From: Acidobacteriota bacterium
GTDB lineage: Bacteria > Acidobacteriota > Terriglobia > Bryobacterales > Bryobacteraceae
Length of the DNA stretch: 43,690 nt
Direction of reading: 5' to 3'
NCBI GenBank assembly: GCA_005808475.1
Contig: SYLY01000134.1
Location: forward strand, 1-43,690
Part shown: one piece after another, positions 1 to 6,622 of the stretch
How the letters are laid out: every line of letters starts with the position of its first letter
Position numbering within the stretch: position 1 is the stretch's first letter
Translations under genes and position numbers: made by a program
Notes under the pieces: generated by a model
Databases searched by the model: none
The model's input: the letters and a program-made list of their open reading frames with translations, nothing else
What the model was told of the DNA's origin: nothing

Positions 1-1
1 C

Positions 2-763
2 GACATGTTCGACTACTTCGAGCAGGATCCGGTCTACCGCAAGTATTATCACCAGAACCTGACCTTCAGCCTGATCTACGCCTTCGACGAACACTACATG
101 GTGCCGGTTTCGCACGACGAGGTAGTGCACGGCAAGTCGTCGCTCATCGGCAAGATGTCCGGCGACCAATGGCGCAAGTTCGCCAACGCGCGCGCGTTCC
201 TGGCCTATATGTACGGACACCCGGGTAAGAAGCTGCTCTTCATGGGAGCCGAACTGGGCCAGTACGAAGAGTGGAACGAGAACGGCGGCCTGCGTTGGGA
301 TCTGTTGCAGTTCCACCATCACCGCTCGCTGCGCGAGTGCGTGAAGGCCCTGAACCGGCTGTATGCGTCCGAGGCGGCCATGCACGAGGTGGACGCCCAC
401 TGGAGCGGCTTCGAGTGGATCGACTTCCGCGATGTCGAGTCCTCCGTGATTTCGTTCCTGCGGTTCGCCCGGGACCGGAAACAATTCCTGGTGTTCGCGT
501 GCAACTTCACTCCTCTGCCGAGGTACGGGTACCGCATCGGAGTCCCGGCCGAAGGCTACTACGAGGAGATCTTCAACTCCGACGCCGCTGTCTTCGGAGG
601 AAGCAACGTGGGCAACCACGGCGGCGCCGCCGCGGACCCGATCCCCGATCACTCGCGGCCGGCGAGCATCGCCATCACGCTTCCGCCGCTAGCCGTGGTG
701 GTGTTCCGCCGCCGGCCCGATCCCGCCCCCGAACCCGAGGTGGAACTTGCCGAAGAAACATGA
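2..763 (+). CDS. glgB: 1,4-alpha-glucan branching enzyme, C-terminal part
   Basis: This is the C-terminal third of a GH13 glycogen branching enzyme, which moves alpha-1,4-glucan segments to alpha-1,6 branch points in cytoplasmic glycogen synthesis. The reading frame is open from base 2, so the true start lies upstream of the window. The family motif VSHDEVVHGKSSL, the following GKMSGD stretch and LLFMGAELGQYEEWN are all visible. The C-terminal beta domain (WIDFRDVESSVISFLRF, then FACNFTP) follows. The last about 15 residues are an acidic and proline-rich tail. The next gene starts inside the final codons, so the two are probably co-transcribed. The family assignment is firm; only length and start are unknown. 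Confidence 0.95.
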   Translation, partial: DMFDYFEQDPVYRKYYHQNLTFSLIYAFDEHYMVPVSHDEVVHGKSSLIGKMSGDQWRKFANARAFLAYMYGHPGKKLLFMGAELGQYEEWNENGGLRWDLLQFHHHRSLRECVKALNRLYASEAAMHEVDAHWSGFEWIDFRDVESSVISFLRFARDRKQFLVFACNFTPLPRYGYRIGVPAEGYYEEIFNSDAAVFGGSNVGNHGGAAADPIPDHSRPASIAITLPPLAVVVFRRRPDPAPEPEVELAEET

Positions 764-2333
764 TGCCATCATCGTGGGCGGCGGCCACAACGGACTGGTC
801 GCGGCCGGATACCTCGCTCGCGCCGGCCTCGACGTGGTTGTGCTCGAAAGGCGTTCCCTGGTGGGCGGCTGCGCCGTCACCGAGGAGATCTGGCCCGGTT
901 ACCGCGTCTCGACTGGCGCCTACCTACAGAGCCTGCTGCTCGAGCAAATCGTGCGCGACCTCGAACTCCACCGGTTCGGTTACCGCGTCGAGGCCAAGGA
1001 GCCGCCGTTCTTCTCGCCCTTCCCCGATGGCCGCCACCTCTTCATGTGGCAGGACGCGGCGCGCACGCACGACGAGATCGCCAAGTTCTCCCGCCGCGAC
1101 GCCGCCAAGCTCGGCGAGTACGAGGCGCACCTCGAGAAACTGGCGGAGATCGTCGAGTCCCTGCTGCTGGTAACGCCGCCGGAGTTTCCACCGGCAAGCA
1201 TCGGCGGATTTCTCGACTGGCTGAAGCTCGCCGGCCGGCTGCGCGGGTTATCCGCCAAGCAGATGGCCGCGCTGGTGCGCATCTTCACGCAAAGCGCTTC
1301 CGATTTCCTGGACGACTGGTTCGAGTCGCCGGAACTGAAGGTGACGCTGGCGACCGACGGCGTCATCGGCGCCAACGGCGGGCCCCGGTCGGCGGGAACG
1401 GCCTACATCCTGCTGCATCACTGCATGGGCGGCGTCGGCGGCCGCCGGGGCGTGTGGGGCTTCGTCAAGGGCGGAATGGGAGCGGTCTGCGACGCGATGG
1501 CGGAATCGGCCAGGTCGCGCGGCGCGGAGATCCGCGTGGACGCGCCGGTTTCCCGCATCTTGACCCGCCAGGGACGAGCCGCCGGCGTGATCCTCGAGAG
1601 CGGCGAGGAGATCGAGGCGCGCGTCGTGGCGAGTAATGCCGATCCCAAGGTTACTTTCCTGCGGCTGGTGGAACCGGGCGCGTTGCCGGACGACTTCGTG
1701 GCGGATATCCGCCGCTTCCGGTGCGAGGGCACGTCCTGTAAGATCAACCTCGCCTTGAACGGACTGCCGGACTTCCGCTGCCTGCCCGGAACTCCGGGTC
1801 CCCAGCATCGCGCCACGATGCACCTTTGTCCGTCGATCGACTATGTCGAACGCGCCTGGGACGACGCCAAGTACGGCCGCCCCTCCCGCGAGCCCCTGCT
1901 CGAAATGACCATCCCCACGATGTACGATCCGTCGCTCGCGCCGCCGGGCAAACACGTCATGGGTATCTTCCTGCAATACGCGCCATACACGTTGCGCGAG
2001 GCCTCCTGGGACACCGAACGCGAGCCGTTCGCGGATCGCGTGATGGATCTGATCGCCGGATACGCGCCTAACATCCACTCGATCGTCGAGCACCGCCAGG
2101 TTCTCACGCCGCTCGATCTCGAGCGCCGGTTCGGAATCACGGGCGGCAACATCTTCCACGGCGAGATGAGCCTGGACCAGATGTTCGTGATGCGCCCCGT
2201 TCCCGGCTGGGCGCGGCACCGGACGCCGCTGGAAGGCCTCTACCTCTGTGGATCGGGCGCGCATCCGGGCGGCGGCGTGATGGGGGCGCCGGGACACAAC
2301 TGCGCCCGCGAGATCCTGCGCGACTTACGGTAG
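747..2333 (+). CDS. FAD-dependent oxidoreductase, phytoene dehydrogenase/PYROXD2-like
   Basis: This 528-residue flavoprotein begins with a Rossmann FAD-binding motif (AIIVGGGHNGLVAAGYLARAG, then an acidic strand end at VVLERR). It ends with the typical second FAD motif (GLYLCGSGAHPGGGVMGAPGHN). This layout matches the group related to phytoene dehydrogenases and human PYROXD2, whose substrates are mostly unknown. The TTG start at 747 is supported by a GAGGTGG ribosome site five bases upstream and by the position of the FAD motif. It overlaps the end of glgB by 17 bases. Its end overlaps the convergent downstream gene by 9 bases. It could in principle be a carotenoid or squalene-pathway desaturase, but it lies far from the hopanoid genes and its motif pattern is PYROXD2-like. 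Confidence 0.85.
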   Translation: MPKKHDAIIVGGGHNGLVAAGYLARAGLDVVVLERRSLVGGCAVTEEIWPGYRVSTGAYLQSLLLEQIVRDLELHRFGYRVEAKEPPFFSPFPDGRHLFMWQDAARTHDEIAKFSRRDAAKLGEYEAHLEKLAEIVESLLLVTPPEFPPASIGGFLDWLKLAGRLRGLSAKQMAALVRIFTQSASDFLDDWFESPELKVTLATDGVIGANGGPRSAGTAYILLHHCMGGVGGRRGVWGFVKGGMGAVCDAMAESARSRGAEIRVDAPVSRILTRQGRAAGVILESGEEIEARVVASNADPKVTFLRLVEPGALPDDFVADIRRFRCEGTSCKINLALNGLPDFRCLPGTPGPQHRATMHLCPSIDYVERAWDDAKYGRPSREPLLEMTIPTMYDPSLAPPGKHVMGIFLQYAPYTLREASWDTEREPFADRVMDLIAGYAPNIHSIVEHRQVLTPLDLERRFGITGGNIFHGEMSLDQMFVMRPVPGWARHRTPLEGLYLCGSGAHPGGGVMGAPGHNCAREILRDLR

Positions 2334-4658
2334 CGGCAGAGGAGCCGGCGCGGCCAGATAGCGCTGGACCTTCGAGATCCACCAGTAACCGTCCGTTGGC
2401 GGCTCGCCCACGTTACCCGTGCTCGCGCCGACTCCGGGCCCGAACAGGATCGCCACCACGCCCGCCGCCGCCGCTTCGTTCATATGCGGCGCCCAGGTCA
2501 CTGAGCCGTTCCCCGCCTGCACGCCGGGATCGCCGGTCGCGTTCGCCGAGAACCACTCGAATCGCGCATCGGCGGCGCGGAACGTGTCACCTAGGAAGAA
2601 CGACGCGGCGGAGTCCTCGAACTTCCGGTGCGTATTGGGCAGATCCTCGAACCCGCCGGAGCCCGCGTAAGGATTCGATTCGGCCGTCGAGTTGATCCGC
2701 CCCACCGGGAGCTGCCACAACACCACCGGCAGTCCGGACGCGTCCTTCATCGCCCGCGCGAACAGCAGATAGTTGTTCCAGTGATCGGCGTTCCAGAACC
2801 AGATGGAGTTCGAGGGATCGCGCGCCGCGCCGGGTTCGGCTCCGCCGGCGTCCAGCCCGTACTTGTCGATCGACACGAAGCCGGCGCCGTGGGACGCAAC
2901 GCCCGCGTCCAGATAGTAATTGGTGATCGCCACGGCCTCGTCGTAGACGGCCTGCCGTCCGGCCTCGATCCCCACCTCGTCCGTCTTGCGGATGATGCCG
3001 CGGCCGGGGATCGATGTGGTGTAACCTCCGCCGGGAGAAGCCCACAAATTCATCTGCCAGCCGAACCGGACTTGCGGCGCGTATTTGGAGATCGTGTAGT
3101 TGATCGCCCGCACCAGCCCCTGCACGTTGTCGGCGAATCTGGGGTCGCCGTCGCCCAGGACGCCGGATAGATACGCGGCGCGGGTCACGGCTGGGATATC
3201 GGCGGCCGCCCGGCCGGAGTTCTGCGCCATGTATCCCAGAAAGTCCGGTTCGAGGATGAGCCCCACCATGTCGTCCGGCGATTCGCGCCTCGCGATGTCC
3301 AGGAACAGCTTCAGATTCCGGAAGTAAGCCACCATGTACGGCTGACTCTGTACGTGCGCCAGGTCCGTTTCGTAACTCTCTCCGCCGTCCGGTATGTTGT
3401 AGAACACGAAGAACGGAATCATCCCCAGCGTCCGGCTGTTGCGGATATAGTGGACGGCGCGGCCGCCCGGCTCGTTGCTCCAGGTGTCCCAGCCGTTCGA
3501 CGGTCCGCCGTTCAGGTAGATGTAGCGGAGATCGGCGCGCTTGTTCCTCGCCCCCGGTTCGATGGAGCGCCAGAACCCCAGGTGTTCCGTGGTGTCCTCG
3601 CTCACCGAGCCGATCGCCACGTAGGGCGGCAGCCCCGGCGGCGTTCCATCGGCGTTCGGGACGCGGACGCCGACCCACCGGGAAGTTCCCGCCGCGATAT
3701 CGTCGATCCGGATGCTGGCCCGGCCCGCCGCCACCGCCGTGATCCGGAGCGCGTCGCCGGAGACCTGGACCGACGCCACGGCCGGATTGCTCGACGCCGC
3801 CCGGAACGACGTGGACCCGGCCGCCGACCGCAATCGGAACGGCGTCAGTCCGCCGGGCAGAGTCAGCACCGAGTATGGGTTCTGCGCCGGCTCGCCGTCG
3901 ATCTGGATCGGTTGCGCCGGTCCGGCCGGTCCCGCGAACAGAGTTGTGGTCAGCACACAGTCCGCCGAGTTTATCCTACATTGCGCTGCGCTGGCGGAGG
4001 TCAGCTTGCCGGCCGCCGAGAATCCGAGCAACGCGGCTGCTCCAGGGGCGAGGGCCGCCGCCTGGGAAGGCGTCACGAAGTAGCGGTTCCCCTCCCGCCG
4101 GAACGTGGCGTTCCAAAAGGACGACGCCGCCGAGTCCAGCGTGAACGACAGGGTCCAGTCCCGCAGTTCCGCTCCCGTGTCATTGGTGACGGAAATCGAA
4201 GCCGAGTAGCCATCCGCCCAGCGGCCGGTCTCCCGCAACGCGACCAGGATCGCTCCGGAAGCGGGTTTGGGGGCCTCCGGTCCGATGGTCGCCGCGCTGC
4301 TCAACTGGAAGGCCGCGGGTGGCCGGCTGACACCGCCGGGAGTCCCTTGGAATCCGAACGTAAGGGATTTTCCCGCGTCGATTACGTCGTTCCACCCGGC
4401 CGAGCGTACGACGTATTTCGAGCCCTCCCGCGCGCTAATGCGGGCATCCCAGATCGAGTCGATGGAGCGGTCGAACTCGAACTGGAGTCCCCAGCCGGAA
4501 ATGCGCTCGGTGGACCCGTTCCGAATCGTGATCTCGCCACTGAAACCGGTTCCCCAATCGGAGACCGTACGGTATTGAAAAGTGGCGGGTTGCGCGAACA
4601 AAAATCCGCCGGAGCCCGCGCACGCGAGCAGCAGGCGGCTAGCGAAGGAGAATCGCAT
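2325..4658 (-). CDS. Secreted protein with two CBM2-like modules and a putative TIM-barrel hydrolase region
   Basis: This is a 777-residue exported protein with a cleavable signal peptide (about residues 1-22). A first CBM2-like cellulose-binding module follows (about 25-118; W at SDWGTGF and ISGWGLQFEF). A second, more divergent one (about 137-232) contains WNATFRREGNRYFVTP. A bacterial Ig-like stretch (about 250-335) comes next. The C-terminal 430 residues alternate strand-like segments with acidic ends, for example MIPFFVFYNIP, GLILEPDFLGYM, VRFGWQMNLWA, FVSIDKYGLD and PVVLWQLPVG. That pattern suggests a glycoside-hydrolase-like (beta/alpha)8 barrel, but I do not recognise the family. It is divergent from the exopolysaccharide operon, so a role in binding or trimming a beta-glucan or chitin-like polymer is plausible inference. 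Confidence 0.7.
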   Translation of the reverse strand: MRFSFASRLLLACAGSGGFLFAQPATFQYRTVSDWGTGFSGEITIRNGSTERISGWGLQFEFDRSIDSIWDARISAREGSKYVVRSAGWNDVIDAGKSLTFGFQGTPGGVSRPPAAFQLSSAATIGPEAPKPASGAILVALRETGRWADGYSASISVTNDTGAELRDWTLSFTLDSAASSFWNATFRREGNRYFVTPSQAAALAPGAAALLGFSAAGKLTSASAAQCRINSADCVLTTTLFAGPAGPAQPIQIDGEPAQNPYSVLTLPGGLTPFRLRSAAGSTSFRAASSNPAVASVQVSGDALRITAVAAGRASIRIDDIAAGTSRWVGVRVPNADGTPPGLPPYVAIGSVSEDTTEHLGFWRSIEPGARNKRADLRYIYLNGGPSNGWDTWSNEPGGRAVHYIRNSRTLGMIPFFVFYNIPDGGESYETDLAHVQSQPYMVAYFRNLKLFLDIARRESPDDMVGLILEPDFLGYMAQNSGRAAADIPAVTRAAYLSGVLGDGDPRFADNVQGLVRAINYTISKYAPQVRFGWQMNLWASPGGGYTTSIPGRGIIRKTDEVGIEAGRQAVYDEAVAITNYYLDAGVASHGAGFVSIDKYGLDAGGAEPGAARDPSNSIWFWNADHWNNYLLFARAMKDASGLPVVLWQLPVGRINSTAESNPYAGSGGFEDLPNTHRKFEDSAASFFLGDTFRAADARFEWFSANATGDPGVQAGNGSVTWAPHMNEAAAAGVVAILFGPGVGASTGNVGEPPTDGYWWISKVQRYLAAPAPLPLP

Positions 4659-4864
4659 TGGTTACATAGGCTTGATCGGCGCCTGCGGCGGCGGTCTGCA
4701 CCCGCCCAGGGTACTACGATCCCGCCTTAGGACCGCTGGCATAGACCGCAACTGCGCGGAATAGGGCTAAGGTTCCGGTCCTAGCCCGCCGATGGTTTGC
4801 TGAAGTCATCGATCAGCCGCACCGACCGATCACCCGCCGTGGGGGGTGCGTCAGGCTGTCCTCT
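4659..4864. promoter_or_regulatory. Divergent intergenic region before the exopolysaccharide operon, with two hairpins
   Basis: This 206-base gap separates the CBM2-like protein gene (minus) from the exopolysaccharide operon (plus), so it should hold both promoters. I cannot pick a convincing -35/-10 pair on either strand. Two hairpins are visible: GGGCTA (4764-4769) pairs with TAGCCC (4782-4787), and CACCC (4831-4835) pairs with GGGTG (4844-4848). The second includes the G-rich stretch nearest the GTG start at 4865, so it could affect translation initiation. The sequence does not match the c-di-GMP riboswitch cores I know. Confidence 0.4.
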
Positions 4865-6622
4865 GTGAAAGCAACCGGATTCAACAAGCTCGACCGATCA
4901 ATTGGCGGCCTCCAGGAGGCCGGGGGCTACCTCGTGCTGGGCGATACCGGATCCGGGCGCACCACTTTTTGTCTGGGATTTGCCAGGGACGGCCTGGAAC
5001 GGGGCGAGCGTATCGCCTTTATCACCGACCGCGCGCCGGAGGATCTGCTCGGCCAGGCGGACTCGCTCGGATTCGACCTGGGACCCTACACCGAGGACGA
5101 ATCCCTGCTCGTGTTCGAGTACCCGGAAAACGTCGCCGAGATGGCCGCCGGACTCGACGATCACCGCATGCTGATCGACGAGTTCACTGGTCTTCTCGAG
5201 GGACGCCGTCTGGACCGTTTGGTGTTCGACCCGCTCACCCCGCTGGTGCGCTCCGGCCGCGATCTGGATGCCCAACGGTGCCGCCTGGTGATGCAATCGT
5301 TCGCCGCCCTCCGGGCCTGCTCGCTGTTCGTGCTCGATGTTCCCGGTCCGTCCCACGTGCCGATGGGGTGCCGGGCCGCCTCGTCCGGAATCCTCACGTT
5401 GCGCGGCCCCGGTTGGAGCCAGCCGCATCATTCGATGACGCTCGAATCTTTCCCGGAGATGGCTGGGGCGCGAACCATCGGGTTTGCGATCGGCCCCGGA
5501 GCCGGCCTTCTGGAGGTTCGGGAAGAGCGCCCGGAACCGGAATCCGCCGCGCCCGCGCCTCCACCACCGGCGGCTAGGTTCCGGCCCCATCCTCGTCCCG
5601 AACCGCCGGCAACGCGGACGATCGCCAAGCCGGAAGCGCCGCTGCCCCTCACGCCCGAACCCCCGCACCGGCCGGTTCTCGTGGAGCAGGGCAGGGCGAG
5701 GCCAGAGACCCAGAAAGAGCACCCGGGGCCGGCCCTGTTGATCGTGGAGCCGGACCACACTAGGCGCGCCATGTTGCGAGCGCAGCTCGAAAAGAACTTC
5801 ACCGTGTTCGAGGCGGCGGGCGCGGGGGCGGCGATGAGCCTGGCTGCCGCGGCCGCGCCCAAAGCCATCCTACTGGCGGTGGAGATGACCGGAATCGCCG
5901 GAACCGAGACCGCCCGAATGCTGCGCTCCCGCGGCTCCACCGCGCTGATTGTCGGTCTCGGCGATAACTTCCACCGCATGCGCGCGCAACTGGAAGCCCT
6001 GGCCTCGGGCGTCGACTTGTGCCTTCCCTACATGGAGGACGAGCGCGTGCTGCGGCTGACGCTGATGAACCTGTTGTTGCGGAGCGGATCGGTGCGGCGG
6101 AGCGAACTGGCGGGTGAAGCGGCCCGCATCTCCAGACAGCCGGAATGCGACGGTTTCGCCATCACTGGCGACCTGCGCGCTTTCTGCGCCCGAATCGCGC
6201 GCGAGACGATGTACGCGCGTGACAACGGGCTGCCGTTCCTGGTGCTGGCCCTGCGCGTGCCGGCGATCGCTCAGGCGGTGGAGGAATTGGCCAGCACGGC
6301 GTCCATGCTGCTCCGCCTGCCCGACTTGGTCTACACCGGTCCGCACGGCATCGCCTGCCTGCTCACCGAAGCGGCGTCGGGCGAGGAGTTCCTGAACCAA
6401 TTCTGGGTGCAATGGCACGGCGCCGTGGCGCCGGCCGTCGAAGAGCTTCCCTACGCCAACCAGGATGCGTTTCTCCAGCGCGCCCGGGAGTTCGTCCGGA
6501 CCCGAGTGGGGATCGGCGACGCACGGCCCGCCGCCCCACTGGCGCCTACGCAAGCCGTGGCATCCGCGTCCGGCGACGCCGCCAGACCATTCGCCCGGAG
6601 GTCGAGCCTTCGCCATGACTGA
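4865..6622 (+). CDS. KaiC-like ATPase / degenerate receiver / degenerate GGDEF fusion, probable exopolysaccharide regulator
   Basis: This 585-residue cytoplasmic protein is the first gene of the exopolysaccharide operon. Residues 1-225 resemble a KaiC/RecA-superfamily ATPase, with P-loop GDTGSGRTT (residues 26-34, Lys replaced by Arg) and Walker B-like LVFD. A proline-rich linker follows. Residues 289-405 resemble a response-regulator receiver with an acidic patch (E295, D297), but the phospho-acceptor position is Ala338. Residues 430-560 resemble a GGDEF domain whose signature has become GPHGI. An RLPD (R484-D487) sits where the c-di-GMP inhibitory RxxD site normally lies. I infer a non-catalytic c-di-GMP or nucleotide sensor, analogous to PelD in Pel systems. 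The GTG start has only a weak, distant ribosome site. The next gene overlaps its end by 8 bases. Confidence 0.7.
   Translation: MKATGFNKLDRSIGGLQEAGGYLVLGDTGSGRTTFCLGFARDGLERGERIAFITDRAPEDLLGQADSLGFDLGPYTEDESLLVFEYPENVAEMAAGLDDHRMLIDEFTGLLEGRRLDRLVFDPLTPLVRSGRDLDAQRCRLVMQSFAALRACSLFVLDVPGPSHVPMGCRAASSGILTLRGPGWSQPHHSMTLESFPEMAGARTIGFAIGPGAGLLEVREERPEPESAAPAPPPPAARFRPHPRPEPPATRTIAKPEAPLPLTPEPPHRPVLVEQGRARPETQKEHPGPALLIVEPDHTRRAMLRAQLEKNFTVFEAAGAGAAMSLAAAAAPKAILLAVEMTGIAGTETARMLRSRGSTALIVGLGDNFHRMRAQLEALASGVDLCLPYMEDERVLRLTLMNLLLRSGSVRRSELAGEAARISRQPECDGFAITGDLRAFCARIARETMYARDNGLPFLVLALRVPAIAQAVEELASTASMLLRLPDLVYTGPHGIACLLTEAASGEEFLNQFWVQWHGAVAPAVEELPYANQDAFLQRAREFVRTRVGIGDARPAAPLAPTQAVASASGDAARPFARRSSLRHD

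Noticed and set aside
1248..2297. A 349-codon minus-strand frame opposite the FAD oxidoreductase
   Set aside because: The oxidoreductase has clear FAD motifs at both ends; the antisense frame is Arg/Ala-rich shadow sequence.
747..2333. HpnE (squalene-associated flavoprotein)
   Set aside because: It is 24 kb or more from the hopanoid operon, on the other strand, and its N-terminal GGGHNGLVAAGYLA pattern is PYROXD2-like.
3354..4730. A 458-codon open frame on the plus strand antisense to the CBM2-like protein
   Set aside because: Arg-rich composition without domains, and it lies fully opposite a gene with signal peptide and CBM2 motifs.
4728..4760. A sigma-54 promoter, suggested by CTGGCATAGACCGC
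   Set aside because: The GG to GC spacing is two bases too short for a -24/-12 element and the TTGC half is missing.
4741..4800. A riboswitch (ykkC/guanidine or c-di-GMP type), suggested by AGGTTCCGGTC and the nearby hairpin
   Set aside because: The other conserved blocks of these riboswitches are absent, and only one short stem can be drawn.
4865..6622. Circadian KaiC
   Set aside because: Only one RecA-like domain is present, the P-loop Lys is missing, and it is fused to receiver and GGDEF-like domains; no kaiA or kaiB is nearby.
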